Source: Geomonas sp. Red32
GTDB taxonomy: Bacteria > Desulfobacterota > Desulfuromonadia > Geobacterales > Geobacteraceae
Direction of reading: 5' to 3'
Length of the DNA: 64,000 nucleotides
Assembly (NCBI RefSeq): GCF_023652955.1
Contig: NZ_JAKLOY010000008.1
Coordinates: 124,001 to 188,000, forward strand
Shown in pieces: positions 36,040 to 45,305 of this stretch (positions within the stretch are counted from its first letter, which is position 1; each line of letters begins with the position of its first letter). The notes beneath the pieces are model-generated. The model made no database searches and had not been told where the DNA came from. It saw only the letters and a program-made list of their open reading frames with translations. Both the position numbers and the translations under genes were made by a program.

Positions 36040-36565
36040 AGGTTCCCCCCTGGATGATTCCGACGTTGGTCTTGGCCGTCTGTACGGCGACCACGTTGAC
36101 CGATGGGCCGTTCACGGTGGGCGACACGGCGAGGTAGAAGGGATCGGATCCCGTCAGACAGGACATGCAGCCGCGAGTGTCGAAGGTAAGGACGTAGTCG
36201 CTCAGCGTATCGTACGATCCCGAACCGCCGGAGAGGTACTGCTGCATGGGGTACTTCACCGTCTTGCTCTCCGTGACGACCCCTACGGTGTCGGCGTCGG
36301 AACTGTAACACCGGAAGAGGTAGCCGCCGGGGTTCACGACCACGGTGTACTTCTTCTTGGTGGTGACCGCCTTGAGGCGGATATTGTCGAAATCGGCCTG
36401 CATCTGTTTGACCTGCGACTCTATCTGATACTTCTTGGTCATGCTGTTGAAGTTCATGGTGACGATCGCCAACAGCGCGCTGGCGATGGTGATGACAATC
36501 ACCAGCTCCAGTAGAGTAAAGCCGTCACTGCGATGCAGAACTCTGGGCGATCTAATAAGAGACAT
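36026..36565 (-). CDS. FimT/GspH-like minor pilin, copy 2
   Basis: 179 residues. Leader ending RSDG then FTLLELVIVITIASALLAIV with Glu5. The helix exit YQIESQVKQMQADFDNIRLKA corresponds to copy 1 (YQVESQARGIQADIMRVKA). The ATG at 36565 overlaps the pilY1 stop codon (TGATG) with GGAGAAG upstream, so it is coupled to pilY1. It is the first gene of module 2. Confidence 0.87.
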   Translation of the reverse strand: MSLIRSPRVLHRSDGFTLLELVIVITIASALLAIVTMNFNSMTKKYQIESQVKQMQADFDNIRLKAVTTKKKYTVVVNPGGYLFRCYSSDADTVGVVTESKTVKYPMQQYLSGGSGSYDTLSDYVLTFDTRGCMSCLTGSDPFYLAVSPTVNGPSVNVVAVQTAKTNVGIIQGGTCVLK

Positions 36566-39500
36566 CACTTCTCCTGAATGTGCAACAGTTTTTTGGTCGG
36601 CCCGGGGCGGTTCATGCCGACCATGCCGGAGCCGGTCGGCGGAACGCCCGAGATCGGGCTGGACAGCCTGCGCATGTTGTACCCCTGGTTGGTGGGGTTC
36701 TGGAACGCGGTCGAGAGCTGGATCTGCTTAAGGTCACCGGTGGAGACCTGCAAGAGGATACTCCCCTTCATGGTTGCCGCCAGCGGCTGGGCGCCGGTGT
36801 CGTACTTGAAGGCCCAGATGTAGGTCTGCCCCCCCACCCCGCACGGGTCGGCGGTCGGCATCAGGGTACTGAAGAAGACCGTTCCGTTGGTGTTCGCGTT
36901 CGGGTTGGTGATCACCCTCTCCGCGTTGTAGGTGATGGTCGAGTTGTTCTGGATCACGTTCTCGGAGGTGGCCAGGTTGATGTACCATCCCTGCTTCCCG
37001 GAGGTAAGGGTGGAGGCCGGTGCAGTCGAGGCATCCCCCGTCTGGTTCTGTAAGGTGGAGACCCCACTGATCACGTTGGAGTCCGAGCAGGTGGAGGAGA
37101 AGGCGTTGGACGTCCCGGTCGGGATGAAGTCGGGGCTTCCGCTGTTCATGGAATAGCAGGGGTCGGTAACGCCGTAGATCCTGAACGGCCCGGAGACCGA
37201 TGCCATGTCGTTCTTGTAGAAGAAGCGGCCGGACCCGAAGTAGACCCAGAGCTTACCGACGGCACCGGTGCCGTTGGCCTTCCACCGGGCGGAGGTATCC
37301 TGCAGCTTGGTGACCGAGGTGGTGACCGGTCCGGTACCGGTCATCATCTTGGTTACCGTCCAGTTGTTGGGATTGGGATCCTGATGGGTCAAAACGCGCA
37401 GGACGCCACCCTGATTCCAGTTGGTCTGGGTGCTGTCGGCCTGGACGTAGCCGACATAGAAGGCATCGTCGCTGTAGTTACGGTCGGTATCGATGACGGC
37501 GGTCGTGAGTGTCCCCGCGAAGGCGTAGGGAACTCCGGTGTTGATCTTGGCCGCCACCTGACCGGTCCCGATGTCCACCACGAAGAGAGTGAGGTTCTGG
37601 TCGGACTTGCCGTAGAAGGTATGGGTGGTCGACTCGATGGGGCCGGTGGGGCCGGAGCCGAAGACGGCAAACCATTTCCCGTTCTTGGTCGCCCTGGTGT
37701 CCCCGGCCACCCCGATCCTCACCACCGCCGGCCCCGTAAGCGAGTAGCCGAGGTTCCCGCCGGCGTTGAACTCCCAGAGCGGTTTTACGGCTCCCTGGTC
37801 GCTGCTCCCCGGCGCTATCGACGGATTGGTGACGTCGAGGGCGAAATAGGAAGAGTAGCCGATCCCGGAGACCGGGGTCTTGACGCAGGTGCCGGTAGCG
37901 ACGTTGTCGGTGCAGGTGGCGGTCTGGTCGCGCGAAGCGCCGCCCAGCCCCATGCCGCCGATGAGGACGGTCCGCCAGCTCGTCTTGTCCATGTCCAGAT
38001 TCCCCGAATCCAGGGTGGTCATCTTCTGGCACTGCTCGTAGTTCGTCGAGCTGCAGGCAGAACTGCTGGTGCTGGATACGCCGATGCTCGCGTCGAAGAG
38101 GCTTACCGTGTTGTCGACGTAGTAGATGTGGATGTAGTTGGGATCCCCCAGGTACCTCAGGTACGGCAGGGCGTTCATCGGGATGTAGGCCCATTCCTCG
38201 CGGCCGAGGTCGCTACCCAGGCTTCCGGCGGAGGGGTAGGTCGCCAGCGAACCGTTGTACAACATCTGCGCCTTCTTGGTGTTGTCGATGGCACCGGTGG
38301 TGGTGAACTGGTTGGAAACGTCGAGTACCCCCAGCCGGAAGGCGTGCAGCATCCCGTCGTTCCCCCCCACGAAAACCATGCCGCGGTTGAGGTAGTTCTG
38401 GGACCCGGTGAAGAGGGAATACGACGAGTCATTGAACCCCTGGGGCCAGGAGGCGGCATAGGTGTTGAGCGCAAGGTTCGAATCAAGTTTCGGGGTGGAG
38501 CTGACGATGTCCCCGAGCTTCCACTCGCGCTTGCACCCTTCCGCATCGGTCCAGAGACAGGGCTTGATGGTGACCTTGCGGCTTCGCCAGCTGGGATCCG
38601 GCGTTGAACCGTCGGCAAGGACAGGGTCGATCCCGGAGATGTAATCCACCAGCGTATTGGCCTCGCCCTGGGACGACACCTGCATATAGCTCTGGGCGGT
38701 GGCGTTGTTGGTGAAGGTACCGCCGCTGATGAACCTCGTGAAGGGACTCCCGTTGACGGAATCGACCCCGCTGCCGATCACGACGCCGTCGGAGTTCGCG
38801 GTGCCTAAAAGCGTGTAGATCTGGCGCGGATCGGTGGAGAGGTTCCGGTCCCACAGTTTGCGTCCGGCTTTCCAGAGGCTTTTCAAGGTGTCGAGCGAGG
38901 CGTCGCTGCTCTGGGTAACCAGGCTGGTGCCGTTGCCGAAGACGTCCTTCAGGAGGGTGACCGTCGCCTGGTTCTGGGAGTAACCGAAGCTCACCACGTT
39001 GTCATCGGTGAGCGACAGCTTGTAGTCCTGGTTGGTGTCTTCCCTGACGGTACTGTTGCCGAGGTACGGATCGACGTAGAACCAGAGGTTCTGCAACTCC
39101 CCGATCCAGGAGGTCACGTCCTGCAGCTCCGTCTTGTTGTCGCTGGCCAGATAGGAGAAAACCTTCTTCGGGAAGAACACCGCCTGCAGGAGGTTTGCCC
39201 CGCTTCCCTGGCTGTTGTTGAGGATCGAGGCGGCGGTACCCGAGGCCGAGGAGGTGGCGATCTTCTTGAATGCGTCGCGCATGTTGGACACCATCGACTG
39301 GTAGTCGGTCGCCCAGTACATGGGAACCTTTCCGCCGCTGCCGTAGTTTGCGGTGTTCAACATCAGGTTCTTTGGATCGCAGGCGCTCGTCGACGACGAG
39401 TCCGGCCCGCTGTAGGTCACGTAGGTGGTGACGTACTCGTTGTTGATGGAGTGGTCGGCAACCTTGGTGAGATCCCAGATGTTCCGGTTGTAGGCCATGG

Positions 39501-42500
39501 ACGCCAAGGCCGCCACGTTGGTGCTCCCCTTGAAGTTGGAACAGAAGCTCGCGTACCTGGACCCGGTAGGATTCAGCGTGCTGTTGCTGGCCAGCGTGTT
39601 GACGTGGGCGTTCTGGTCGGCGGTGGAAGAACCGTCAGTGATGATCAGTACGTTGTTGAGATAGCAGCTGGCCGACGGCGGCGGCTTGGTGGCATCGAAG
39701 TCGTTGGTCTGCAGCCTGGTCGGTTTGGTGTCCGCCAGCGAGAAATTGGTGCTGTTGGTCAGGTAGGCAAGCCCCTCGTAGAAGGTCTCCGCAAACGGCG
39801 TCCAGGAAGTCCCCTGGAGGTTGTCGATCACGTTGATCAGGCCGGTGGAGTGGTCTCCGATCGGGTCGCCGATGTAACCCCCTGCCGGAATCTTCCCGCC
39901 GTCGGTCTTGACGACGACGTTACACGAGTTGGAAGCGCAGTCCGAGTTGATGAAGCACGCCTTGCCGGTGTCGGAGCAGACCTTGGTGCAGGGTATCGGG
40001 CTCGAGGTGTTGGTTATCCCGTCGTTGCACTCGGTCCCCGCGCCGTCGTAGTTGAAGGCGAGCACGCCAAAGCCGATGTAGTTCTGGAACTCCTGGATGA
40101 GACCGGTGGGCGCCTGCTGCTGGTACGCCTTGGCCAGGTAGTCGGCCACCGCAGGGCCGAGGGCGTTAACCCCCGCGTCGATGACGAAGGAGGGAAGGTA
40201 GTTGGAGCCGGAGGTAGCGGTAGTGCTAGTCGGGTCGACCACCTGCTGGGCTTGCATCTGTCCGCAGAAGTCGGCCATCTGGTTCGATTCACAGGTGCCG
40301 TCCCATTTACTCCCGTCATAGCAGAGGCCGATGTACCCGGTGTCCCTCCCGTTGATGAGCGAGTGTTTCAAGACCGAGGAACAGATCGCGTCGCCTCCCT
40401 GGTCGTTGGTGATCAAGGTGGCGGCGACGGTGGCGGAAACGGAACCGTAGTTGGTGGACCAATCGTCGGTGCAGTCCTTCTCCAGGGAGTTCATGTTGCC
40501 GTTTGCGGCCCCCTTCACGCAGACATGCAGGGCGTGAATGACGCCGTTGGCCTTGTAGTTGGTTCCTCCGACCGGCGCTGCGAGGCAAGTGTCGATCTTG
40601 CTGGAGTCGGTAAAGGCCCCCGTGCAGGACGTGATGTTGTAGGGGCCGTCGTAGATATCGATCCGGCTGGTACCGTTTTGCACGACGGGGTTGACGTAAT
40701 CGGGATCGGAGGCATTGGGGCCGCGCACGACGAAGGTGAGGTTGGAGACATACTCGACCGAATTTTCACCTTGGGTGCTCGAAAGGATCTTGACGAAACG
40801 CTTCCCCATGCAGCCGCGCGATTCCGCCACCAGGCTGTTGGAGGGGACGTCGAATTTGCCCCCGGTAAGGATCATCTTCTGCAGGTCGAACTTGGAGGTC
40901 ACCAGGTAGTTGATGAAATTCCCGCGGGCGATGAAGCCGTTAACCACCTTGCCGTCGGAAAGGGTAACCGACGCGATGGTCCTGGTCCCCCCCTGGGAGA
41001 CCGGCGTCCCCGCAGACATCGCGACACAGAAGAAAGGGGTCCGGAAGGTGCAGCTCGACGGCATGGTGTCGCCGGCAGGGATCGGTTCGAACCGGCCGCT
41101 GGCCGAGTTGTAGCTGTAGTAGGTGTCCTTGTTGAAGTAACCGTAGTAGGTCACCGTGTTGTTGTAGGCGTTGTTGTCGTAGCACTGCCCGGTAGCGTCG
41201 TACTGGAGGTCGTATTGGCTGGCCGAGTTGTCGATCATCAGCAGCAGGTTGGGAAGCACCGGCGACTGGACGAAGGGGGGAATGATCGAGTAGTTGCTGA
41301 GCTGGAAAACCTCCTGGGTGAAGGTAACCGTCACCGACGAGTTCGAGGTCACGTTGCTGAAGGTGTAGCTGCTGATCACCCCCTTTGACTGGGCGCCGCT
41401 GCTCCCGATGGTGACGGATACGTCGCTTATGGAGGCGGGAGCGGTCGGGGTGAAGGTAAAGGTCGGGCTGCTGTTGCCGCAAACGACCTGCGCGGTCGGC
41501 GGAGTCACCGTGCCGGTAGCAGTGGTCCCGCTGGCACTGACGATCTGGGACGAGACCGTGTAGAAGGGAGTGAAGGTCGCCATCGCCGTCACGTTGGAGC
41601 GGATGGGCGGACTGGTGAAGGTGTAGCTCGTGAACTGCGGGGTGGATATTTCGGCCACCCCGCCGAAGTCGAGCCCGTTGACGACGAAACCCGAGTTGGG
41701 AGAGACGGTAAAGGAGACCGGCTTTCCGTTGACCACGTTGATCACCTGCTGGGTCGCTCCGGGGGCCGTTGTGCCGATGAACCCGCCCCCCGAGCTCTGG
41801 TTGCACCCGCTGGTGGAGGTGTTCACGGTCACCTGGTATACCGTGTCGTAGGTGACGGAAAGGGTATGGCCGGTGGTCCCCACGCTGGGAACCGTGTAGG
41901 TGCAGACGTTGGTGTTGGAGTTGCCGCTCACGGTGAAGTCGCCGTTCGGGCAGGCCACACTCCCGGTAACGAGGTTACCGTCGAAGGAGACCGAACTGAT
42001 CCCCTTGCCGGAGGGGGGGATGAAGTAGAACGTTTGGGAGGTGTTGAACCCGGCGTTGAAGCTGGTCGACACGATACTCTGGCCGTTGTAGGCGCCGACG
42101 GTAATGTCGCCCCCTCCCACGGTGGAGCCGACGATCTGGACGCTGTTGGTCGGTATGAAGCTCACCGCCAGGCTCTGGTTGCTGCTCCCCATCGGGAACT
42201 GGTAGGAAATGCCGCTGCAGGAGTATCCACCGGGATTAAGCGGTGTATAGCTCGTTGCCGGATTGACCCCGATCCATTGCAGCGTGTAGCCCGACGCCGG
42301 GATAACGGCGTAGGAGGCGGTGGTGTTCTGCCCCCAGGTATTGGAGCCGTTGCAGCTCACGACCGTCCCCCCCGCGGAAGAATAGACACCGTTGGTCCAA
42401 ACCCTTGGGTTGACGGTGAGCGCCGAGGCGAAGTAGGCGGTGATCGACTGGGCGCTGGTGCCCACGCTGAAGGTGTAAGGGCTCGCGCAGGTGTAGCCGC

Positions 42501-44334
42501 CGGCCGCGGGATTCAGCATGGAAGTGTACGGGCCGCCGGTGGGACCCGCCGAGACGGTGGTGAGCGCGTAGCCGCTGCCAGGCGTGATGGCATATTGGGC
42601 GGTGGAGTTGTCGGGCCAGGTATTGCTGCTGCTTCCCGCCGGGCAAGCCGAAATGGTCCCCCCACCGGAACCGGCCGGGTTGTCAACCACGCCGTTGGTG
42701 TAGGTGGTCTGGGTGACGGTGGCGCCATGTCCCCAGTTCACTGTCAGAGTCTGGTTGGTGCCGTTCATCGGGAAGGTGATCGCTCCGCAGGCGGCGCCGG
42801 TCGGGGTAATAGTATTGGCCGTGAACGAGCCGGGGGAAAGTGACACCGAAGAAAGGACCTGCCCGTTGGGAGGAGTCACCGTATAAGACGCGATACCGTT
42901 GTCCGGCCAGATGTTGTCGGGTCTGCAGCCGGAACCGCAGCAGGCAACGGTACCGGTTCCCCCCACCTGGTTAATGGTGACCGTGTTGGTGCCTGCGGAG
43001 TAGAGTGCGGTCACTGTGCAGGCCCCGGTGATCTTTCCGGTGGTGTAGGTATAGTTGCCGCCGGAAGGTCCGGAGGTCGAGCCGGCGTCGCAGCCACCGG
43101 CGGTCCCGGTAAAGGTCACGGTGTAACCGCTAACCACCGGGGCGGTGAAGGAGACGATCGAGTTGTAGGCCACGTTGGTCTTGGACGCCGAAACGCTCGC
43201 TCCGGTGGGAGCCCCGGCCCCGAGGGCGGAACTGACGGTAAAAGTCTGCACTCCCAGGTTGGCGGTAACGGAGCAGTTCTGGGTCGGGGTCACCGAATAG
43301 GTTCCGCTGGAGGGGCCGGTCAGCCCGCAGCCGGTACTCTGGGTAACGGAAGCAACCTGGCATCCGGTGGAAGGTGTGATGGTGAAGCTGCCGCTCGTGC
43401 CGCAGGCGATGGAAGCGAACGAGGCCGGGGTGTTGTTGAAGGTCGCTGAGCAGCCGGTCGTTCCGGCGGAGGTGTTCTCGGTGACCGAGTAGTGGTTCTG
43501 GGAGAAGTTGGCCTGGACGGTATGGTTGGAAGTCGGGTTAGAGACCGTGACGGAGTTGCCGCTGACCGTGTAATTGCCACCGGTGGTCAGGACGTTTCCT
43601 CCTTCGCTGAAGTTATTGAAGCTGTAGCAGGCGTTGGTGGTCGCGGCGGTGAATGTCTGGGAGCCGGTACTCGGAATCTGCACCGACGTCGGGCTCACGG
43701 AGCTCCCCGAGGAGCCATCTGTCTGGGCGGAAATGGTGTAAACACGGGTATAGGTGGCGGTGACGGTACAGCCGCTGGTAACGTTGCCGGTCGTATAGGT
43801 ATTGGAGGCGAAGGTGCCGCCACCGCAGCCGTTTGGTCCGGCGAAAGACACCAGGTAATTGGCGACCGGATTCACGGTAAAGGTGGTGGTGGCGTTGTAG
43901 TTGATGGTATTGGAAGTTGGCGAAATTCCAGCCCCGGCAGGCGCCCCCGAGGCGACGACGGCGTTGACGGTCACCGTAGAGGGCCTGATGTAGGCGACCA
44001 CGGTGTTGTCGACTACGGAAGCGGAGTAGGAATCGTTGTAGGTCGAGGAGCCGTCGGTGTTGTGGGTGATGTTGGAAGTGGAGAACTTGGAGGTGCCATT
44101 CCACTTTATGTCGTAAATGACGTACCCCGCGGCAATGGACACGTTGACGGAAGCAGAGTGGGCACCCGAATAGCTGGCAGTACCGGCTATGGAGCTGCTC
44201 CCGTAATCGCTGCTGCTACCATTAAGCGAATAGGTAAAGTTGTAGGTTGTCGCCTCGGCCGGGGCGGTACCGAAACAAGCCAGGGCAGCCGCCATCACAA
44301 CCATCGTTACCAGCAACCGTATCGTATTCTTCAT
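36565..44334 (-). CDS. pilY1: Giant PilY1-type pilus tip adhesin
   Basis: 2589 residues, about twice the usual PilY1 length. A signal peptide (MKNTIRLLVTMVVMAAALAC...AEA) is followed by about 1000 residues of repeated beta modules with cysteine pairs. These resemble bacterial B-repeat/Ig-like repeats (units contain SAxYxVTPxxGY, CxxxxxTF or ITAYFAS). At about 1033 a von Willebrand A-type MIDAS begins (LLLMIDNSAS, DxSxS). The C-terminal third is the PilC/PilY1 beta-propeller (SLFTGSQNYLNRGMVFVGGNDGMLHAF at about 1980 is its hallmark, broken here). A calcium loop DTDRNYSDD lies near 2281. It is encoded directly upstream of minor-pilin module 2. PilY1 sits at the pilus tip, mediates adhesion and primes assembly. 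The ATG at 44334 follows GAGGAC. Confidence 0.9.
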   Translation of the reverse strand: MKNTIRLLVTMVVMAAALACFGTAPAEATTYNFTYSLNGSSSDYGSSSIAGTASYSGAHSASVNVSIAAGYVIYDIKWNGTSKFSTSNITHNTDGSSTYNDSYSASVVDNTVVAYIRPSTVTVNAVVASGAPAGAGISPTSNTINYNATTTFTVNPVANYLVSFAGPNGCGGGTFASNTYTTGNVTSGCTVTATYTRVYTISAQTDGSSGSSVSPTSVQIPSTGSQTFTAATTNACYSFNNFSEGGNVLTTGGNYTVSGNSVTVSNPTSNHTVQANFSQNHYSVTENTSAGTTGCSATFNNTPASFASIACGTSGSFTITPSTGCQVASVTQSTGCGLTGPSSGTYSVTPTQNCSVTANLGVQTFTVSSALGAGAPTGASVSASKTNVAYNSIVSFTAPVVSGYTVTFTGTAGGCDAGSTSGPSGGNYTYTTGKITGACTVTALYSAGTNTVTINQVGGTGTVACCGSGCRPDNIWPDNGIASYTVTPPNGQVLSSVSLSPGSFTANTITPTGAACGAITFPMNGTNQTLTVNWGHGATVTQTTYTNGVVDNPAGSGGGTISACPAGSSSNTWPDNSTAQYAITPGSGYALTTVSAGPTGGPYTSMLNPAAGGYTCASPYTFSVGTSAQSITAYFASALTVNPRVWTNGVYSSAGGTVVSCNGSNTWGQNTTASYAVIPASGYTLQWIGVNPATSYTPLNPGGYSCSGISYQFPMGSSNQSLAVSFIPTNSVQIVGSTVGGGDITVGAYNGQSIVSTSFNAGFNTSQTFYFIPPSGKGISSVSFDGNLVTGSVACPNGDFTVSGNSNTNVCTYTVPSVGTTGHTLSVTYDTVYQVTVNTSTSGCNQSSGGGFIGTTAPGATQQVINVVNGKPVSFTVSPNSGFVVNGLDFGGVAEISTPQFTSYTFTSPPIRSNVTAMATFTPFYTVSSQIVSASGTTATGTVTPPTAQVVCGNSSPTFTFTPTAPASISDVSVTIGSSGAQSKGVISSYTFSNVTSNSSVTVTFTQEVFQLSNYSIIPPFVQSPVLPNLLLMIDNSASQYDLQYDATGQCYDNNAYNNTVTYYGYFNKDTYYSYNSASGRFEPIPAGDTMPSSCTFRTPFFCVAMSAGTPVSQGGTRTIASVTLSDGKVVNGFIARGNFINYLVTSKFDLQKMILTGGKFDVPSNSLVAESRGCMGKRFVKILSSTQGENSVEYVSNLTFVVRGPNASDPDYVNPVVQNGTSRIDIYDGPYNITSCTGAFTDSSKIDTCLAAPVGGTNYKANGVIHALHVCVKGAANGNMNSLEKDCTDDWSTNYGSVSATVAATLITNDQGGDAICSSVLKHSLINGRDTGYIGLCYDGSKWDGTCESNQMADFCGQMQAQQVVDPTSTTATSGSNYLPSFVIDAGVNALGPAVADYLAKAYQQQAPTGLIQEFQNYIGFGVLAFNYDGAGTECNDGITNTSSPIPCTKVCSDTGKACFINSDCASNSCNVVVKTDGGKIPAGGYIGDPIGDHSTGLINVIDNLQGTSWTPFAETFYEGLAYLTNSTNFSLADTKPTRLQTNDFDATKPPPSASCYLNNVLIITDGSSTADQNAHVNTLASNSTLNPTGSRYASFCSNFKGSTNVAALASMAYNRNIWDLTKVADHSINNEYVTTYVTYSGPDSSSTSACDPKNLMLNTANYGSGGKVPMYWATDYQSMVSNMRDAFKKIATSSASGTAASILNNSQGSGANLLQAVFFPKKVFSYLASDNKTELQDVTSWIGELQNLWFYVDPYLGNSTVREDTNQDYKLSLTDDNVVSFGYSQNQATVTLLKDVFGNGTSLVTQSSDASLDTLKSLWKAGRKLWDRNLSTDPRQIYTLLGTANSDGVVIGSGVDSVNGSPFTRFISGGTFTNNATAQSYMQVSSQGEANTLVDYISGIDPVLADGSTPDPSWRSRKVTIKPCLWTDAEGCKREWKLGDIVSSTPKLDSNLALNTYAASWPQGFNDSSYSLFTGSQNYLNRGMVFVGGNDGMLHAFRLGVLDVSNQFTTTGAIDNTKKAQMLYNGSLATYPSAGSLGSDLGREEWAYIPMNALPYLRYLGDPNYIHIYYVDNTVSLFDASIGVSSTSSSACSSTNYEQCQKMTTLDSGNLDMDKTSWRTVLIGGMGLGGASRDQTATCTDNVATGTCVKTPVSGIGYSSYFALDVTNPSIAPGSSDQGAVKPLWEFNAGGNLGYSLTGPAVVRIGVAGDTRATKNGKWFAVFGSGPTGPIESTTHTFYGKSDQNLTLFVVDIGTGQVAAKINTGVPYAFAGTLTTAVIDTDRNYSDDAFYVGYVQADSTQTNWNQGGVLRVLTHQDPNPNNWTVTKMMTGTGPVTTSVTKLQDTSARWKANGTGAVGKLWVYFGSGRFFYKNDMASVSGPFRIYGVTDPCYSMNSGSPDFIPTGTSNAFSSTCSDSNVISGVSTLQNQTGDASTAPASTLTSGKQGWYINLATSENVIQNNSTITYNAERVITNPNANTNGTVFFSTLMPTADPCGVGGQTYIWAFKYDTGAQPLAATMKGSILLQVSTGDLKQIQLSTAFQNPTNQGYNMRRLSSPISGVPPTGSGMVGMNRPGPTKKLLHIQEK

Positions 44335-44379
44335 ATCAGTCCTCGCCTTGACATCAGCAATCCAACCCACTCGTGAATG

Positions 44380-45123
44380 CTACAGGGAAATTAGTTTCTT
44401 CAGCTCTACCGCGCTCTTCACGCCGGTCATTACCCGGCCGTCGGGAAGCACCATGGTCGGGGTCCCGCTCACGCCGAGCTTTTCGCCCAATTTGAGGGAA
44501 GCGTCGACCGGAGCGCTCGGGTCGTTCGCCCCGGCAGCGGGGATCTCCTCACCGGCAAAGGCCTTGTCGAGCAGCTTCGGAGAGTGCTTGGCCAGGATCA
44601 CCCGTGCCTTGTCGTAGGCCTTCGGGTGCATCTTGAGCGGGAACATCTTTATATAGATGGTAAGGTCCGGCTCCATGCCTGCCAGCTTGAGCAGTTCCCA
44701 GTGCAACTGCTTGCAGAAAGGACAGTCGGGGTCGGTGAAGACGAACATCTTTTTCGTGCCGGCCGGGTTGCCGAGGACGATGGAATCTTCCTTGGGGAGC
44801 GAGGAGACGTCCACCTTGGTCGGGCTCATGGGAGGGCGCCGCACCTGCGCACCCACGAGCGACCTCGTGGTGAGATCGAAAACCGGTCCCGGCATCAGGT
44901 GTTTCTTCGCGTGGTCGAGGTAGGCCACCGAGCGCTCGCCACTCTTTTCGAGGATGAGCTCCCACATGCCGGAGACCGGCGCATCGTGGACTTCCTTGAC
45001 GGTCACCCCGAGCCCGGACAAAAGCGCATTCGCCTCTTTCACGTCGAGATTATCGGCCGCCGCCAAAGTAGCTGAAGCAGCGACCAGCAAAAGAGCCATC
45101 AGGCCCACCATGAACTTCAACAC
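44380..45123 (-). CDS. DsbC-like periplasmic thiol oxidoreductase 1
   Basis: 247 residues with a signal peptide (MLKFMVGLMALLLVAASATLAAA). A DsbC-type N-terminal domain spans about 25-95. The thioredoxin-fold domain carries the active site C134-PF-C137 in FTDPDCPFCKQ, and a cis-proline in SGTPTMV. DsbC family proteins isomerise or reduce disulfides in the periplasm. It ends 45 bases upstream of pilY1, whose product has many cysteines, so it may serve folding of that protein (inference from position). It is followed on the same strand by pilY1 without an evident terminator. Confidence 0.9.
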   Translation of the reverse strand: MLKFMVGLMALLLVAASATLAAADNLDVKEANALLSGLGVTVKEVHDAPVSGMWELILEKSGERSVAYLDHAKKHLMPGPVFDLTTRSLVGAQVRRPPMSPTKVDVSSLPKEDSIVLGNPAGTKKMFVFTDPDCPFCKQLHWELLKLAGMEPDLTIYIKMFPLKMHPKAYDKARVILAKHSPKLLDKAFAGEEIPAAGANDPSAPVDASLKLGEKLGVSGTPTMVLPDGRVMTGVKSAVELKKLISL

Positions 45124-45159
45124 TGCCTCCTCAGGCGCCGCCGGCGCCCTTTTTCTCGT

Positions 45160-45304
45160 ACTCCCCCTCCTCTGGAGGGAGGGGGCAAGGGGGTGGGGGA
45201 AGCATCCATGAAGTACCGAGGCCGGCCTCCCCCCTACCCTACCCCTCCCCCTCAGAGGGGGAGGGAAGGTAGATTGACAGACTCCCCCTCAAGTGGGGGA
45301 GGAA
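45160..45304. repeat. REP-like GC-rich repeat pair between the two dsbC-like genes
   Basis: Several CCTC/GAGG palindromes with flanking G- or C-runs (CTCCTCTGGAGG, CCCCTCAGAGGGGG and CCCCCTCAAGTGGGGG), of the same type as 15861-15976. It fills the 182-base gap and would form stable stems in the transcript joining the two genes. Confidence 0.75.
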
Positions 45305-45305
45305 C

